Positions 23,681 to 31,687 of a stretch of 32,427 nucleotides of DNA are shown here, one piece after another (the first letter of the stretch is position 1; each line of letters starts with the position of its first letter). Source of the stretch: Bacillota bacterium (lineage in GTDB: Bacteria > Bacillota > Clostridia > Christensenellales > Aristaeellaceae); NCBI GenBank assembly GCA_023415715.1, contig JAEZJP010000246.1, positions 1 through 32,427 of the forward strand, given 5' to 3'. The translations under genes were made by a program, and so were the position numbers. Under the pieces are notes generated by a model. It made no database searches. It was not told where the DNA came from and saw only the letters and a program-made list of their open reading frames with translations.

Positions 23681-25234
23681 ATGCTGGGCAAAAGAGCTGC
23701 AGACAAAAGCAAAATCGTGGATCAAAAAGTAAAAAGCATCAACGAAAAGCACAAGGCGGAGGAGCTTTCCGTCTCCCTGGATCAGAACATGGCCGTAATA
23801 AAGGGGCTATTTACAGACGTAGATATCCTTCGGATGAAGATTATTCAAAACAATCAGTATAAAGAGCTGCGCTTCGGCATTGCGTTTTGCGACGGCGTAG
23901 TAAACTCAACATTTCTCAATGACAATATCCTAAGGCCGCTTATGATTTCCAATTCGATCGTCCCAGGTCCATCCCTTCTGGACACGCTTCAAAATCAGGT
24001 GATCCAGATTGCAGAAGCGGAGCAGACAACGGATTTCATAAAGATCATTGAGGCCATCAGCTACGGGGATACGGTGCTGTTTGCGGATGGCATTGCCAAG
24101 GCGCTGCTTCTGAACACGAAGGGCTTTCAAACCCGTGCCACTGCGGAGCCGGATAATGAAAAAATTTTGAGCGGCCCGCGGGAAGGTTTCACCGAATCCA
24201 TTATGCAAAACCTCTCCTTTGTTCTCAGAAGGTTACGCACCAATGAGTTGAAGTTGAAGTTTCTCTCCCTTGGCAAACAGAGCAAGACAAGCATATGCGT
24301 ATGTTATTTAAATGGTATCGCCAACACGGAAATCGTAGATGAAGTTTTCCGCCGGCTTGGCCAGATTGATATCGATGCCGTTTTGGACAGTAACTACATT
24401 ACTGAACTGATCAGGGATAAAAAATGGTCCCTTTTTCGAACAACCGGTTATACGGAACGCCCGGATGTTGCTGTGGCAAAGATGCTGGAGGGACGAATCG
24501 CAATTTTGGTGGACGGTTCTCCTGTGGCGATTACCGCACCGTATCTTTTCATTGAGAACTTCCAAAGCGGTGAAGACTACTACCTAAGCTTTTACTATAC
24601 TTCCTTTTCAAGGATTTTGAGAATTGTCGCTTTCTTTTTAACCGTAGGCGTCCCCGGTATCTATATCGCCGTAGTTGCCTTCCATCACGAAATGCTGCCA
24701 ACTCCCCTGCTGATCAACATTGCAGCTGAAAGGTCCAGCGTGCCATTGCCGGCAGCCGTGGAGGCGTTCATCATGCTGATTGTCTTTGACATCCTGCGGG
24801 AAACCGGCGTACGCATGCCTTCCAATGTAGGGCAGGCGCTGGGCATTGTCGGTGCGCTGGTCGTCGGGCAGGCGGCCGTGGAAGCAAGGCTGGTGGCGGC
24901 GCCCATGATTATTGTGGTCGGCATCACGGGTATCACCAACCTGCTGGTGCCAAAAATGAACGCGTCGGTCATTTATCTACGTTTATTTGTACTTGCGTTT
25001 TCATCCATATTTGGTTTCTTTGGGTTTGTGCTGTCAACTTCCGTGATGATGATACACATACTGAACCTTACATCCTTTGGCATACCGGAGGTTTCGCTGG
25101 GCGGAAGCTTCAAGTTCCAGGGCATGAAGGATCTGCCGGTCAGGGCGCCATGGTGGGATATGCGCTTGCGTTCCAGGCAGTTGACAAGCAATATGGTACG
25201 CATGAGAAGCAAGGACGGGGATGGCAATGCGTAA
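23681..25234 (+). CDS. gerKA: Spore germinant receptor subunit A (GerA/GerKA family)
   Basis: A 517-aa GerA-family protein of the spore inner membrane. It has a soluble N-terminal region (about 1-300: LSVSLDQNMAVIKGLFTDVDIL, YLNGIANTEIVDEVFRRL, DGSPVAITAPYLFIENFQSGEDYY) and a C-terminal membrane part with about five helices including FSRILRIVAFFLTVGVPGIYIAVVAFHHEMLP and RETGVRMPSNVGQALGIVGALVVGQAAVEA, all diagnostic of A subunits. The ATG at 23681 follows GGAGGG by 8 nt; the frame opens 33 nt earlier without a ribosome binding site. Subunit order A-C-(D)-B resembles gerK, hence the symbol, but the germinant is unknown. A sigma-G promoter was sought upstream and not convincingly found. Confidence 0.93.
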   Translation: MLGKRAADKSKIVDQKVKSINEKHKAEELSVSLDQNMAVIKGLFTDVDILRMKIIQNNQYKELRFGIAFCDGVVNSTFLNDNILRPLMISNSIVPGPSLLDTLQNQVIQIAEAEQTTDFIKIIEAISYGDTVLFADGIAKALLLNTKGFQTRATAEPDNEKILSGPREGFTESIMQNLSFVLRRLRTNELKLKFLSLGKQSKTSICVCYLNGIANTEIVDEVFRRLGQIDIDAVLDSNYITELIRDKKWSLFRTTGYTERPDVAVAKMLEGRIAILVDGSPVAITAPYLFIENFQSGEDYYLSFYYTSFSRILRIVAFFLTVGVPGIYIAVVAFHHEMLPTPLLINIAAERSSVPLPAAVEAFIMLIVFDILRETGVRMPSNVGQALGIVGALVVGQAAVEARLVAAPMIIVVGITGITNLLVPKMNASVIYLRLFVLAFSSIFGFFGFVLSTSVMMIHILNLTSFGIPEVSLGGSFKFQGMKDLPVRAPWWDMRLRSRQLTSNMVRMRSKDGDGNA

Positions 25235-26384
25235 AAAAGCCGTTTTGGCCGTTCTGTGCATTTTGCTCCTCTTTCTGCTCAGCGGCTGCTGGAATTACAG
25301 AGGCTTAAATGAAATAGACATTGTTTCAGGCATGGCTGTAGATATGGATCCTTATACCGGAGAGTATAAAGTGGTATTTGAGACAGTTGATGTATCAAAT
25401 GTAAAGACCGGAGGCCCCAAACCAAAACTGGTCGAGTCAACGGGAAAAACGATATTTGACGCGGCAAGAAACGCAAAAAAGCGCTCGGAAAAAAAGCTTT
25501 ACTTCGGAAATAACCAAATTTTGATCATCAGTGAGGAGCTTGCAAAAAGCGGACACATTGAGCATTTGATCGACTGGTTTTTAAGGGATGCGGAACTGCG
25601 TGAAACGGCGCACGTAATCGTCTCCCAGGAGAAAACGGCGGCGGAGCTTTTGCGTGTGAAAGGAACCAGTAATCCTATCGTCAGTTATGAAATAGAAAAT
25701 TTGGTCATGGATGATGAAACTGTCACTTCATCAACGAACAACATCCTGCTGTATCAAATATACAATACGCTGCACACCGAAGGGAAATCCCTGGCGCTTC
25801 CTGTTTTGCATATTACCTTAAATGATAAAGACCTTGCCAGCGAAACCAACGGAGTTGCCGTTTTCAAAGATAAAAACATGTTAGGGTACCTGTCGCCGGA
25901 GGAATCGAAATATTTCCTGTTTGTGATCAATGAGGTGAAAGGCGGTATCCTTACACTGTCTTTAAAAGGAGAAGCAACTGATGATGTTGCTTTGGAGATT
26001 TCTCAAAACAAGACCCAGCAAAACTTTTCTGTGGAAGACGGAAAACTGAAATTTACCGTCGATGCAGAGACCAGGGTATACCTGGGAGAAATTGCGGAAG
26101 AATTTGATTCTCTGGATAAAGAAGCGGTCACTTCTTTGGAGGCGGCGGCTGGTGCGAAATTAAAACAAGAAATGGAGAACATTATCAAAAAGGTACAAAC
26201 GGAATACGGCTCTGATATCTTTGGATTTGGCAATACGATACGAAAAAAGAACAGTAAACTGTGGGCATCGGTATCCGGCTACTGGGATCAATTGTTTCCC
26301 ACCCTTCAGGTAACGGTGAATGCCAAAGTAACCATTGCCAACTCTGCTTATATTAAAGATACCAAGCAGGAGGGCGGAAAGTGA
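25221..26384 (+). CDS. gerKC: Spore germinant receptor lipoprotein subunit C (GerC family)
   Basis: A 387-aa lipoprotein subunit. Signal peptide with lipobox L20-S21-G22-C23, then the family WNYRGLNEIDIVSGMAVD. Further marks: KKLYFGNNQILIISEELAKSG, the VSYEIENLV region, and a C-terminal VTVNAKVTIANSAYI strand. C subunits are diacylated and sit on the outer leaflet of the spore inner membrane with A and B. The ATG at 25221 overlaps the A gene by 14 nt. An internal ATG two codons later is equally possible. Confidence 0.93.
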   Translation: MAMRKKAVLAVLCILLLFLLSGCWNYRGLNEIDIVSGMAVDMDPYTGEYKVVFETVDVSNVKTGGPKPKLVESTGKTIFDAARNAKKRSEKKLYFGNNQILIISEELAKSGHIEHLIDWFLRDAELRETAHVIVSQEKTAAELLRVKGTSNPIVSYEIENLVMDDETVTSSTNNILLYQIYNTLHTEGKSLALPVLHITLNDKDLASETNGVAVFKDKNMLGYLSPEESKYFLFVINEVKGGILTLSLKGEATDDVALEISQNKTQQNFSVEDGKLKFTVDAETRVYLGEIAEEFDSLDKEAVTSLEAAAGAKLKQEMENIIKKVQTEYGSDIFGFGNTIRKKNSKLWASVSGYWDQLFPTLQVTVNAKVTIANSAYIKDTKQEGGK

Positions 26385-26605
26385 TCACACTCATCGTTGT
26401 TGTGATATTTTTGGTCATCATCGCCGCAGACCTTTTGCCCAAATGGAAAACCATGGACACTAGGGAAAAATTTTTTTATTGCGCCCTGATGCTTGTAAGC
26501 TTTAGTGTGCTGGTTCTGTTTACCTTTGATGTTAAAATCCCTTCCCCCACCAAACCAATTACGAAACTGATCGACGCATTGTTTCCCGCGTTGAGCAAGC
26601 AATAA
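26381..26605 (+). CDS. Small two-helix membrane protein, germinant receptor D-subunit-like
   Basis: A 74-aa protein with two hydrophobic helices: MITLIVVVIFLVIIAADLLP and, after a charged turn (KWKTMDTREKFFYC), ALMLVSFSVLVLFTF. The start is GTG at 26381, overlapping the C-subunit stop (GTGA) and preceded by GGAGG. In Bacillus species, small two-helix D proteins of this size are encoded in or next to ger operons and modulate receptor function; size, topology and position match. I assign it by these traits, not by a diagnostic motif. Confidence 0.75.
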   Translation: MITLIVVVIFLVIIAADLLPKWKTMDTREKFFYCALMLVSFSVLVLFTFDVKIPSPTKPITKLIDALFPALSKQ

Positions 26606-26635
26606 TCACGGAACGGTTTTTGAAAGGAAAGAACC

Positions 26636-27736
26636 ATGCGCAAAGATTCCATCACATACACCCAGGCTGTTTTTTTGCTTGTCCAGTTCCTCTTTGGCAG
26701 CAGTGTTGTTCTCGGTGTCAGCAGCATAGCTGGCCAGGATGCGTGGGCGTCTCTTTTAATTGCCACCGCGATGATGGTTCCGCTGCTGCTTGTGTATGCA
26801 AGGATCATGCGCCTGTATCCGGAAACGGATCTGTTTGATATACTGGAAATCCTTTTTGGCAAGATATTTGGCAAAGTATTGATAGCGCTTATTACATGGT
26901 ATGCCCTTCACCTGTGTTCCCTTGTCGTGCGCAATTTTACGGAGTTCATGCAAATTGTAGCCTTTCCGGAAACACCTCAGCTTCCTATGATGATTTCGCT
27001 TATTCTTGTAACGGCATATTTGGCCATCAGCGGTGTAAATATACTGGGCAAGTGGTCCATGATCATGTTACCAATCGTAGCGCTGACAGTAATTCTGACG
27101 ATTGTTATGGCTACGGTGGATATGGATTTCACTAATCTTCAGCCGATTCTGGCAAACGGATTTCAAAAGATTTTATTAGGCGGATATCAAATACTGACGT
27201 TTCCTTTTGCTGAAACGGTGCTCTTTTTAGGCGTCGCAGGTTCTGTCAGAAAAGAAATCAACCCATACAAAATGTACGGGTTTGCTATATTGACCGGCAG
27301 TTTTATTTTGATGCTGATCATATTGCGCAACATCACAATACTTGGATCGCCTATGATCAGCGCTTCTTATTTTCCATCGTATGTCACCGCCAGGATTCTT
27401 CATGTCAGTGATTTTTTGACCAGAGTCGAAGGCACGATCACCATGAATTTCCTGCTGTCCGGAATTGTAAAAATTACGTTATGCCTGATAGTGGCCGCCA
27501 AAGGAATATCCAAGTTGTTTGCCATAGACGATTACAAGCGGATGATCATGCCAACCAGCATGCTGGCGGTCGCATTGTGCGCCATCGTGTACAAAAGCGC
27601 CATGGAAATGTTCGGATTCATCGTATACTACCAGGTTTACGCGATCCCTTTCCAAATGATTATTCCGACGGCTGTATGGATCACTGCGGAGATACGAAAC
27701 AAAATGCAAACGAAGAGACGCGCCGAGGCTTCATAA
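26636..27736 (+). CDS. gerKB: Spore germinant receptor permease subunit B (GerAB/endospore germination permease)
   Basis: A 366-aa APC-superfamily membrane protein with about ten helices, carrying the germinant-binding role in the receptor. It begins MRKDSITYTQAVFLLVQFLFGSS; IAGQDAWASLLIATAMM, FPETPQLPMMISLILVTAYLAISGVNILGKWSMI and FLTRVEGTITMNFLLSGIVKITLC are typical B-subunit segments. The ATG at 26636 has GAAAGGAAAG upstream, 30 nt after the D-like gene. The last gene of the operon, ended by the stem at 27751. Confidence 0.94.
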   Translation: MRKDSITYTQAVFLLVQFLFGSSVVLGVSSIAGQDAWASLLIATAMMVPLLLVYARIMRLYPETDLFDILEILFGKIFGKVLIALITWYALHLCSLVVRNFTEFMQIVAFPETPQLPMMISLILVTAYLAISGVNILGKWSMIMLPIVALTVILTIVMATVDMDFTNLQPILANGFQKILLGGYQILTFPFAETVLFLGVAGSVRKEINPYKMYGFAILTGSFILMLIILRNITILGSPMISASYFPSYVTARILHVSDFLTRVEGTITMNFLLSGIVKITLCLIVAAKGISKLFAIDDYKRMIMPTSMLAVALCAIVYKSAMEMFGFIVYYQVYAIPFQMIIPTAVWITAEIRNKMQTKRRAEAS

Positions 27737-27750
27737 AAAATAACCTAAAA

Positions 27751-27799
27751 GACAAGCGCCCTATCCTTCCGCTTGCGCATAAGATAGGGCGCTATTGTC
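27751..27799. terminator. Long hairpin between convergent gerKB and the HTH regulator gene
   Basis: GACAAGCGCCCTATC (27751-27765) pairs with GATAGGGCGC-TA-TTGTC (27783-27799), 15 bp with a 2-nt bulge. The plus strand lacks a long T run; on the minus strand TTGTCTTTTAGG follows. It probably serves both genes. Confidence 0.6.
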
Positions 27800-27816
27800 A
27801 TATGTTGCAAAGCCTC

Positions 27817-28542
27817 TTATGAAAGATTGATTTCCACCCGGACACAGCGGCCCAAGCATGTCACCTCGTTGATTGCAATCGTTTCCGCGCTGTATTCCCG
27901 GTCATAGCTCTGCAAGAGAAGCTGGAACCCTTCCAGCCTTTTGACTTTTTTCAGCATCCTGCGGCCCTTGACCTCCGTAAGCATGATAGCCCCATCGATG
28001 GGGCTGGAAGCGGGCACGACCAATACCAGATCACCCTGGCAGATTCTGAAGCCCCGAAGCGCATCATCCGGAACCAGATAATAGTACACCTTGTCAGGAG
28101 CGGCATTTTCGATATGTCCGTTAAGTACCGGCAGCAGTTTATGGTCAATTTCCTTCATGACCGCGTTGTACACCGGAACACGCTTTAAAACACTGGTAAG
28201 GGCGTCCAGCCAAACGGAACCTGAAATTCCATCCTCCGCGCTGGCCAAAGGTTCATCCGCTTTCTTCGCCTTGTTTTCCTGCACAGCCTTCGTAATAGCG
28301 GGCTGTACGGTTTGCAGGTCCACCGTGGCGGCGATATCGTCCAGGGTGAAATCCGCTTCCGTCTGCTGCTTAAGCCCAATGCTTTTTAAAATGCGCCGGG
28401 CCTGGTCGTCGGCTATGATGCGTGTGCCCGCCTCCACATCCACCAAAAAGCTTTCCGCTACGCCACACTTTTTGGCCACCTGCTTATGGGTAAGCCCCTG
28501 GCGAAGCCGCTCGGTTTTAATCAGATCGCCCAACCGGCTCAT
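27817..28542 (-). CDS. XRE-family HTH regulator with LexA/S24-like C-terminal domain
   Basis: A 241-aa DNA-binding protein. Residues 5-58 are an XRE helix-turn-helix (LGDLIKTERLRQGLTHKQVAKKCGVAESFLVDVEAG). A linker (60-125) leads to a domain (about 150-241) resembling the S24 dimerisation/peptidase fold of LexA and phage repressors: VPDDALRGFRICQGDLVLV aligns with the VxGDSMxP-x-GDLVLV segment, but the nucleophile serine position seems to be Ala161, while lysines (K199/K201) remain downstream. So it probably does not self-cleave. The ATG at 28542 has GGGAGGA 7 nt upstream. It is divergent from the NifU-like/GGGtGRT operon and may regulate it; that is inferred from position only. Confidence 0.8.
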   Translation of the reverse strand: MSRLGDLIKTERLRQGLTHKQVAKKCGVAESFLVDVEAGTRIIADDQARRILKSIGLKQQTEADFTLDDIAATVDLQTVQPAITKAVQENKAKKADEPLASAEDGISGSVWLDALTSVLKRVPVYNAVMKEIDHKLLPVLNGHIENAAPDKVYYYLVPDDALRGFRICQGDLVLVVPASSPIDGAIMLTEVKGRRMLKKVKRLEGFQLLLQSYDREYSAETIAINEVTCLGRCVRVEINLS

Positions 28543-28647
28543 AGATTGTTCCTCCCGTATTGCGTATTTTACTTATTCCGCTGCCACTTCAAATCAACTG
28601 GCCGGCCTGCATTTAGCCGATGGTACCTTTTCAAAATATAGCCGGAC

Positions 28648-28664
28648 TATGCCAGTATAGCATA
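28648..28664. promoter_or_regulatory. Operator-like inverted repeat over the HTH gene promoter
   Basis: TATGC-CAGTATA-GCATA is a 5-bp perfect inverted repeat with 7-bp spacer. Read on the minus strand it contains an extended -10 (TGCTATACT; TATACT at 28659-28654) facing the HTH gene. A symmetrical site lying on the -10 suits autoregulation. Confidence 0.45.
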
Positions 28665-28756
28665 ATTTTACGCCGCAAAAAAGACCGGTATTTATCGCAG
28701 ACTGTTAAAAAATCTGCATGGTTCCGGGCAAAAGCCTTTTCCCTCCATGGAAAGTA

Positions 28757-28765
28757 TGCTATACT
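28757..28765 (+). promoter_or_regulatory. Extended -10 promoter of the NifU-like/GGGtGRT operon
   Basis: TGCTATACT: TG one base before TATACT (28760-28765). The -35 region (around 28737, TTTTCC) is poor. The 11-mer TATGCTATACT here (28755-28765) is identical to the one on the minus strand at the HTH promoter about 100 bp away. Confidence 0.6.
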
Positions 28766-28817
28766 ACGCAGTGTGTGTTTTTGTCAGAACATTTTCCGGT
28801 AAGGAGGAAACGATTCG

Positions 28818-29510
28818 ATGCAATACTCCAGAGAAGTTGAAGAAATGGTATGCGTCAAAAAGGGCCCGAACCATGGCCCCGCTCCTATCCCTGAAGAGGG
28901 CAAATGGGTGCAAGCCCGGGAGATCAAGGATATTTCCGGCCTGACCCACGGCGTAGGCTGGTGCGCGCCCCAGCAGGGTGCCTGCAAGCTGACATTGAAT
29001 GTGAAGGACGGCGTCATTCAGGAAGCGCTGGTGGAAACCATCGGCTGCTCCGGCATGACCCATTCCGCTGCCATGGCAGCAGAATTCCTGCCCGGTAAAA
29101 CCGTGCTGGAAGCCCTCAATACCGACCTGGTGTGCGATGCTATCAACACCGCCATGCGGGAACTGTTCCTTCAAATCGCCTATGGCCGTACCCAGTCCGC
29201 TTTCTCCGAGGGCGGCCTGCCCATCGGCGCTGGCCTTGAAGACCTGGGCAAGGGTCTTCGCAGCCAGATCGGCACCATGTACGGCACGCTGGAAAAGGGC
29301 GTCCGCTATCTGGAAATGGCAGAGGGCTATGTGCTGAAGCTTGGCCTGGATGAAAACAAGGAAGTTATCGGCTACCAGTTCGTGCACCTGGGCAAGATGC
29401 TGGAGGCCATCAAGAAGGGCGTCGATCCCAAGGAAGCCTACGAAAAGAACGTAGGCACCTACGGCCGCTTCGCCGAAGCCAAGGAATACATCGATCCCCG
29501 CCATAAATAA
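28818..29510 (+). CDS. NifU-like iron-sulfur scaffold-type protein paired with GGGtGRT protein
   Basis: A 230-aa protein. Residues about 40-110 resemble the IscU/NifU N-terminal scaffold fold: GWCAPQQGACKLTLNV, then VETIGCSGMTHSAAMAAEFLPGKTVLEAL. Cysteines at 49, 56, 77 and 106 could bind iron or a cluster; spacing differs from classic IscU. A long C-terminal part (110-230) with SEGGLPIGAGLEDLGKGLRSQ and DPKEAYEKNVGTYGRFAEA is not found in housekeeping IscU. The ATG at 28818 follows AAGGAGG. The GGGtGRT gene starts 29 nt later. Codons are strongly biased (GGC, CTG, ACC, GCC), suggesting high expression. No iscS, sufBCD or isc genes are adjacent. A dedicated scaffold or metal donor for its partner is inference. 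Confidence 0.82.
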   Translation: MQYSREVEEMVCVKKGPNHGPAPIPEEGKWVQAREIKDISGLTHGVGWCAPQQGACKLTLNVKDGVIQEALVETIGCSGMTHSAAMAAEFLPGKTVLEALNTDLVCDAINTAMRELFLQIAYGRTQSAFSEGGLPIGAGLEDLGKGLRSQIGTMYGTLEKGVRYLEMAEGYVLKLGLDENKEVIGYQFVHLGKMLEAIKKGVDPKEAYEKNVGTYGRFAEAKEYIDPRHK

Positions 29511-29538
29511 GAACGCGCAAGGATGAGGTGAGAAAGCA

Positions 29539-30537
29539 ATGGCAACGTTTGAAGGATATGAAAGACGAATCGCGAAAATTGAAAAAGTTCTTAAAGAATA
29601 CGGCTTTTCCTCCCTGGATGAAGTCAACGATATGCTGCAGCAAAAAGGCATCGACGTGGGCACCATCGTCCGGGGCATCCAGCCCATCGCCTTTGAAAAC
29701 GCCGTGTGGGCCTACACCCTGGGCGCAGGCATTGCGGTGAAGAAGGGCCTCAAGAACGCTTCTGCCGCCGCCGAAGCCATCGGTCTTGGCCTGCAGGCTT
29801 TCTGCATCCCCGGCTCCGTGGCAGACCAGCGCGCTGTGGGCCTGGGTCACGGCAACCTGGCTGCCATGCTCCTAAGGGAAGAGACTAAGTGCTTCTGCTT
29901 CCTGGCCGGGCACGAAAGCTTTGCTGCCGCTGAAGGCGCTATCGGCATCGCCCGTACCGCCAACAAGGTGCGCAAGGAGCCGCTCCGGGTCATTCTGAAC
30001 GGTCTTGGCAAAGACGCCGCCTACGTCATCAGCCGCGTTAACGGCTTCACCTATGTGAAGACACAGTATGATTACTATACGGGCGAACTGAAGGTAGAAA
30101 AGGAAACCGCCTTCTCCAGCGGCGAAAAGGCCAAGGTTCGCGTGTACGGCGCGGATGACGTCAGCGAAGGCGTCGCCATCATGATCAAAGAGGGCGTGGA
30201 TGTTTCCATCACCGGCAACTCCACCAACCCTACCAGATTCCAGCACCACGTGGCTGGCACCTACAAGAAGTGGTCCGTGGAAAACGGCAAGAACTACTTC
30301 TCCGTAGCTTCCGGCGGCGGCACCGGCCGTACTTTGCATCCCGACAACATGGCCGCCGGCCCTGCCAGCTACGGCATGACCGACACCATGGGCCGCATGC
30401 ACTCCGACGCCCAGTTTGCCGGTTCCTCCTCCTTGCCTGCCCACGTGGAAATGATGGGCCTCATCGGCATGGGCAACAACCCCATGGTAGGCGCAACCGT
30501 GGCAGTAGCCGTGGCCGTTGAAGAACATTCCAAGTAA
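29539..30537 (+). CDS. GGGtGRT family protein, function unknown
   Basis: A 332-aa cytosolic protein with the family-naming motif GGGTGRT at residues 259-265, inside SVASGGGTGRTLHPDNMAAGPASYGMTDTMGRMHSDAQF. Other conserved-looking blocks are ATFEGYERRIAKIEKVLKEYGFSSLDE at the N-terminus, RALGHGN-like VGLGHGNLAAMLLREETKCFCFLAGHESFAAAEGAIGIARTANKVRKEPLRV, and HVEMMGLIGMGNNPMVGATVAVAVAVEE at the C-terminus. Histidines and the cysteine in KCFCF might bind metal. No signal peptide or membrane segment. Codon bias is as strong as in the scaffold gene. The ATG at 29539 has AGGATGAGG upstream. The family is known by its motif but has no established reaction that I know of; linkage to a NifU-like protein hints at an iron-sulfur or metal-dependent enzyme. 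Confidence 0.88.
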   Translation: MATFEGYERRIAKIEKVLKEYGFSSLDEVNDMLQQKGIDVGTIVRGIQPIAFENAVWAYTLGAGIAVKKGLKNASAAAEAIGLGLQAFCIPGSVADQRAVGLGHGNLAAMLLREETKCFCFLAGHESFAAAEGAIGIARTANKVRKEPLRVILNGLGKDAAYVISRVNGFTYVKTQYDYYTGELKVEKETAFSSGEKAKVRVYGADDVSEGVAIMIKEGVDVSITGNSTNPTRFQHHVAGTYKKWSVENGKNYFSVASGGGTGRTLHPDNMAAGPASYGMTDTMGRMHSDAQFAGSSSLPAHVEMMGLIGMGNNPMVGATVAVAVAVEEHSK

Positions 30538-30551
30538 AACTCCGTTTATGA

Positions 30552-30590
30552 AAACAGGCTCTTTCCGGTTCCGGAAAGAGCCTGTTTCTT
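30552..30590 (+). terminator. Strong terminator after the GGGtGRT gene
   Basis: A perfect 17-nt inverted repeat (30552-30568 with 30571-30587) separated by only TT, running into TTTCTTATATTCTT. It is among the strongest stems in the window and fits a highly transcribed operon. Confidence 0.85.
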
Positions 30591-30660
30591 ATATTCTTCC
30601 ATTTTCATGCAATAGATGGTATGATAAACGCAGATAGCGCAAATGAGGGAGGAAAATTGT

Positions 30661-31677
30661 GTGGCTGGAATATCATTTAAAGAAATCGCAAAGGAAAAGG
30701 GGCTTGCTTTTCAAGGCAGGACCATCTTCGGCTGGCTCAATGGGTATTACATTACATTGCGGTATATTTTAGATGTGAACCGCCTGCACGTCTATCTGCC
30801 CGCACCGCAGCCAACGGAAGATCAAACAGTCAAGGAGGAGCAGCAGCACCTGATAAATTCCGCGCGGACGGAGGCTGTACGCGTTCTTACGGATACACTG
30901 AAGGAATTCAAGCTTGTCAGCGTTCGTACTATCAATGAAGGTCAATCGGCGGGCGTCGAGTTTAAGGGAAACCTAAAAGCCATGAAAAATCTTGGCGAAT
31001 TTATGGATACGGCTACAAAGAGGCTTGCGGATCTTTCTATACCCAATGCCAGGGTTTGCAGCCTATGCGCAAAAGCACTGGATCATGATGAGGTTCCCGT
31101 TCTGATCAAGGATGATGTATTCCCCATGCATGAGCATTGCGCCGATGATGCAGCCCTTAAGGAGGCATGGCATAAAGATACGCAAAAGGGCAGCCTGCTG
31201 TTGGGCATCCTTGGCGCGGCCATGGCCGCCATTGTTGGCGCAATTCCCTGGGCGGTGGTTTTTGCCCTGGGTTATATGGCCAGCATCGTCGGGATTTTGA
31301 TCGGCTGGATCGTGGGCAAGGGTTATGATCTACTGCATGGACGGCAGGGCCGGGTGAAGATTGCCGTGGTGCTGCTCTTTATTCTGCTTTCTGTGGCTTT
31401 GGGCCAGATAGCCGGCACGAGCTATCAATTATCTCAGTATTACGATGAAACGAAGGCCGGATTATCCCAGTATGAGGAAATGGCATATTCGAAGACCGAT
31501 GCCATTTTCCTGTTCTGGACGGAGGACATGTGGACAGACGCGGATACCGAGCGGGAAATACTGTCCAATTTCGGCCAGGGCGTATTCTTTGCGCTGCTTG
31601 GATGCATCCAAATGTTCCGGCAGCTGGCACGTGATACGGCGCCGAAAAGGCCAAAGCGGCTGGATGTTTCCCTTTGA
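30661..31677 (+). CDS. Unknown membrane protein with zinc-ribbon-like motif
   Basis: A 338-aa protein that I do not recognise. The start is GTG at 30661, 8 nt after GGGAGG; an ATG at 30643 has no ribosome binding site. Residues 1-50 (ISFKEIAKEKGLAFQGRTIFGWLNGYYITLRY) look like a small folded module. Residues about 60-125 are charged and mixed alpha/beta. Then comes C133-x2-C136 ... H157-x-H159-C160, a likely zinc ribbon or knuckle. Next are two or three hydrophobic helices (about 177-225, glycine/alanine-rich), another (about 238-260), and a hydrophobic C-terminal stretch (FGQGVFFALLGCIQMF). It stands alone between two terminators; a poor promoter (TATGAT at 30620) is the only candidate. A membrane-bound sensor or chaperone is conceivable but unsupported. 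Confidence 0.75.
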   Translation: MAGISFKEIAKEKGLAFQGRTIFGWLNGYYITLRYILDVNRLHVYLPAPQPTEDQTVKEEQQHLINSARTEAVRVLTDTLKEFKLVSVRTINEGQSAGVEFKGNLKAMKNLGEFMDTATKRLADLSIPNARVCSLCAKALDHDEVPVLIKDDVFPMHEHCADDAALKEAWHKDTQKGSLLLGILGAAMAAIVGAIPWAVVFALGYMASIVGILIGWIVGKGYDLLHGRQGRVKIAVVLLFILLSVALGQIAGTSYQLSQYYDETKAGLSQYEEMAYSKTDAIFLFWTEDMWTDADTEREILSNFGQGVFFALLGCIQMFRQLARDTAPKRPKRLDVSL

Positions 31678-31687
31678 CAATAACTTA

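Noticed and set aside
29872..30528. Minus-strand ORF of 218 codons opposite the GGGtGRT gene
   Set aside because: His/Gly-rich mirror of a strongly codon-biased gene; no start signal, and the plus-strand product has a family motif.
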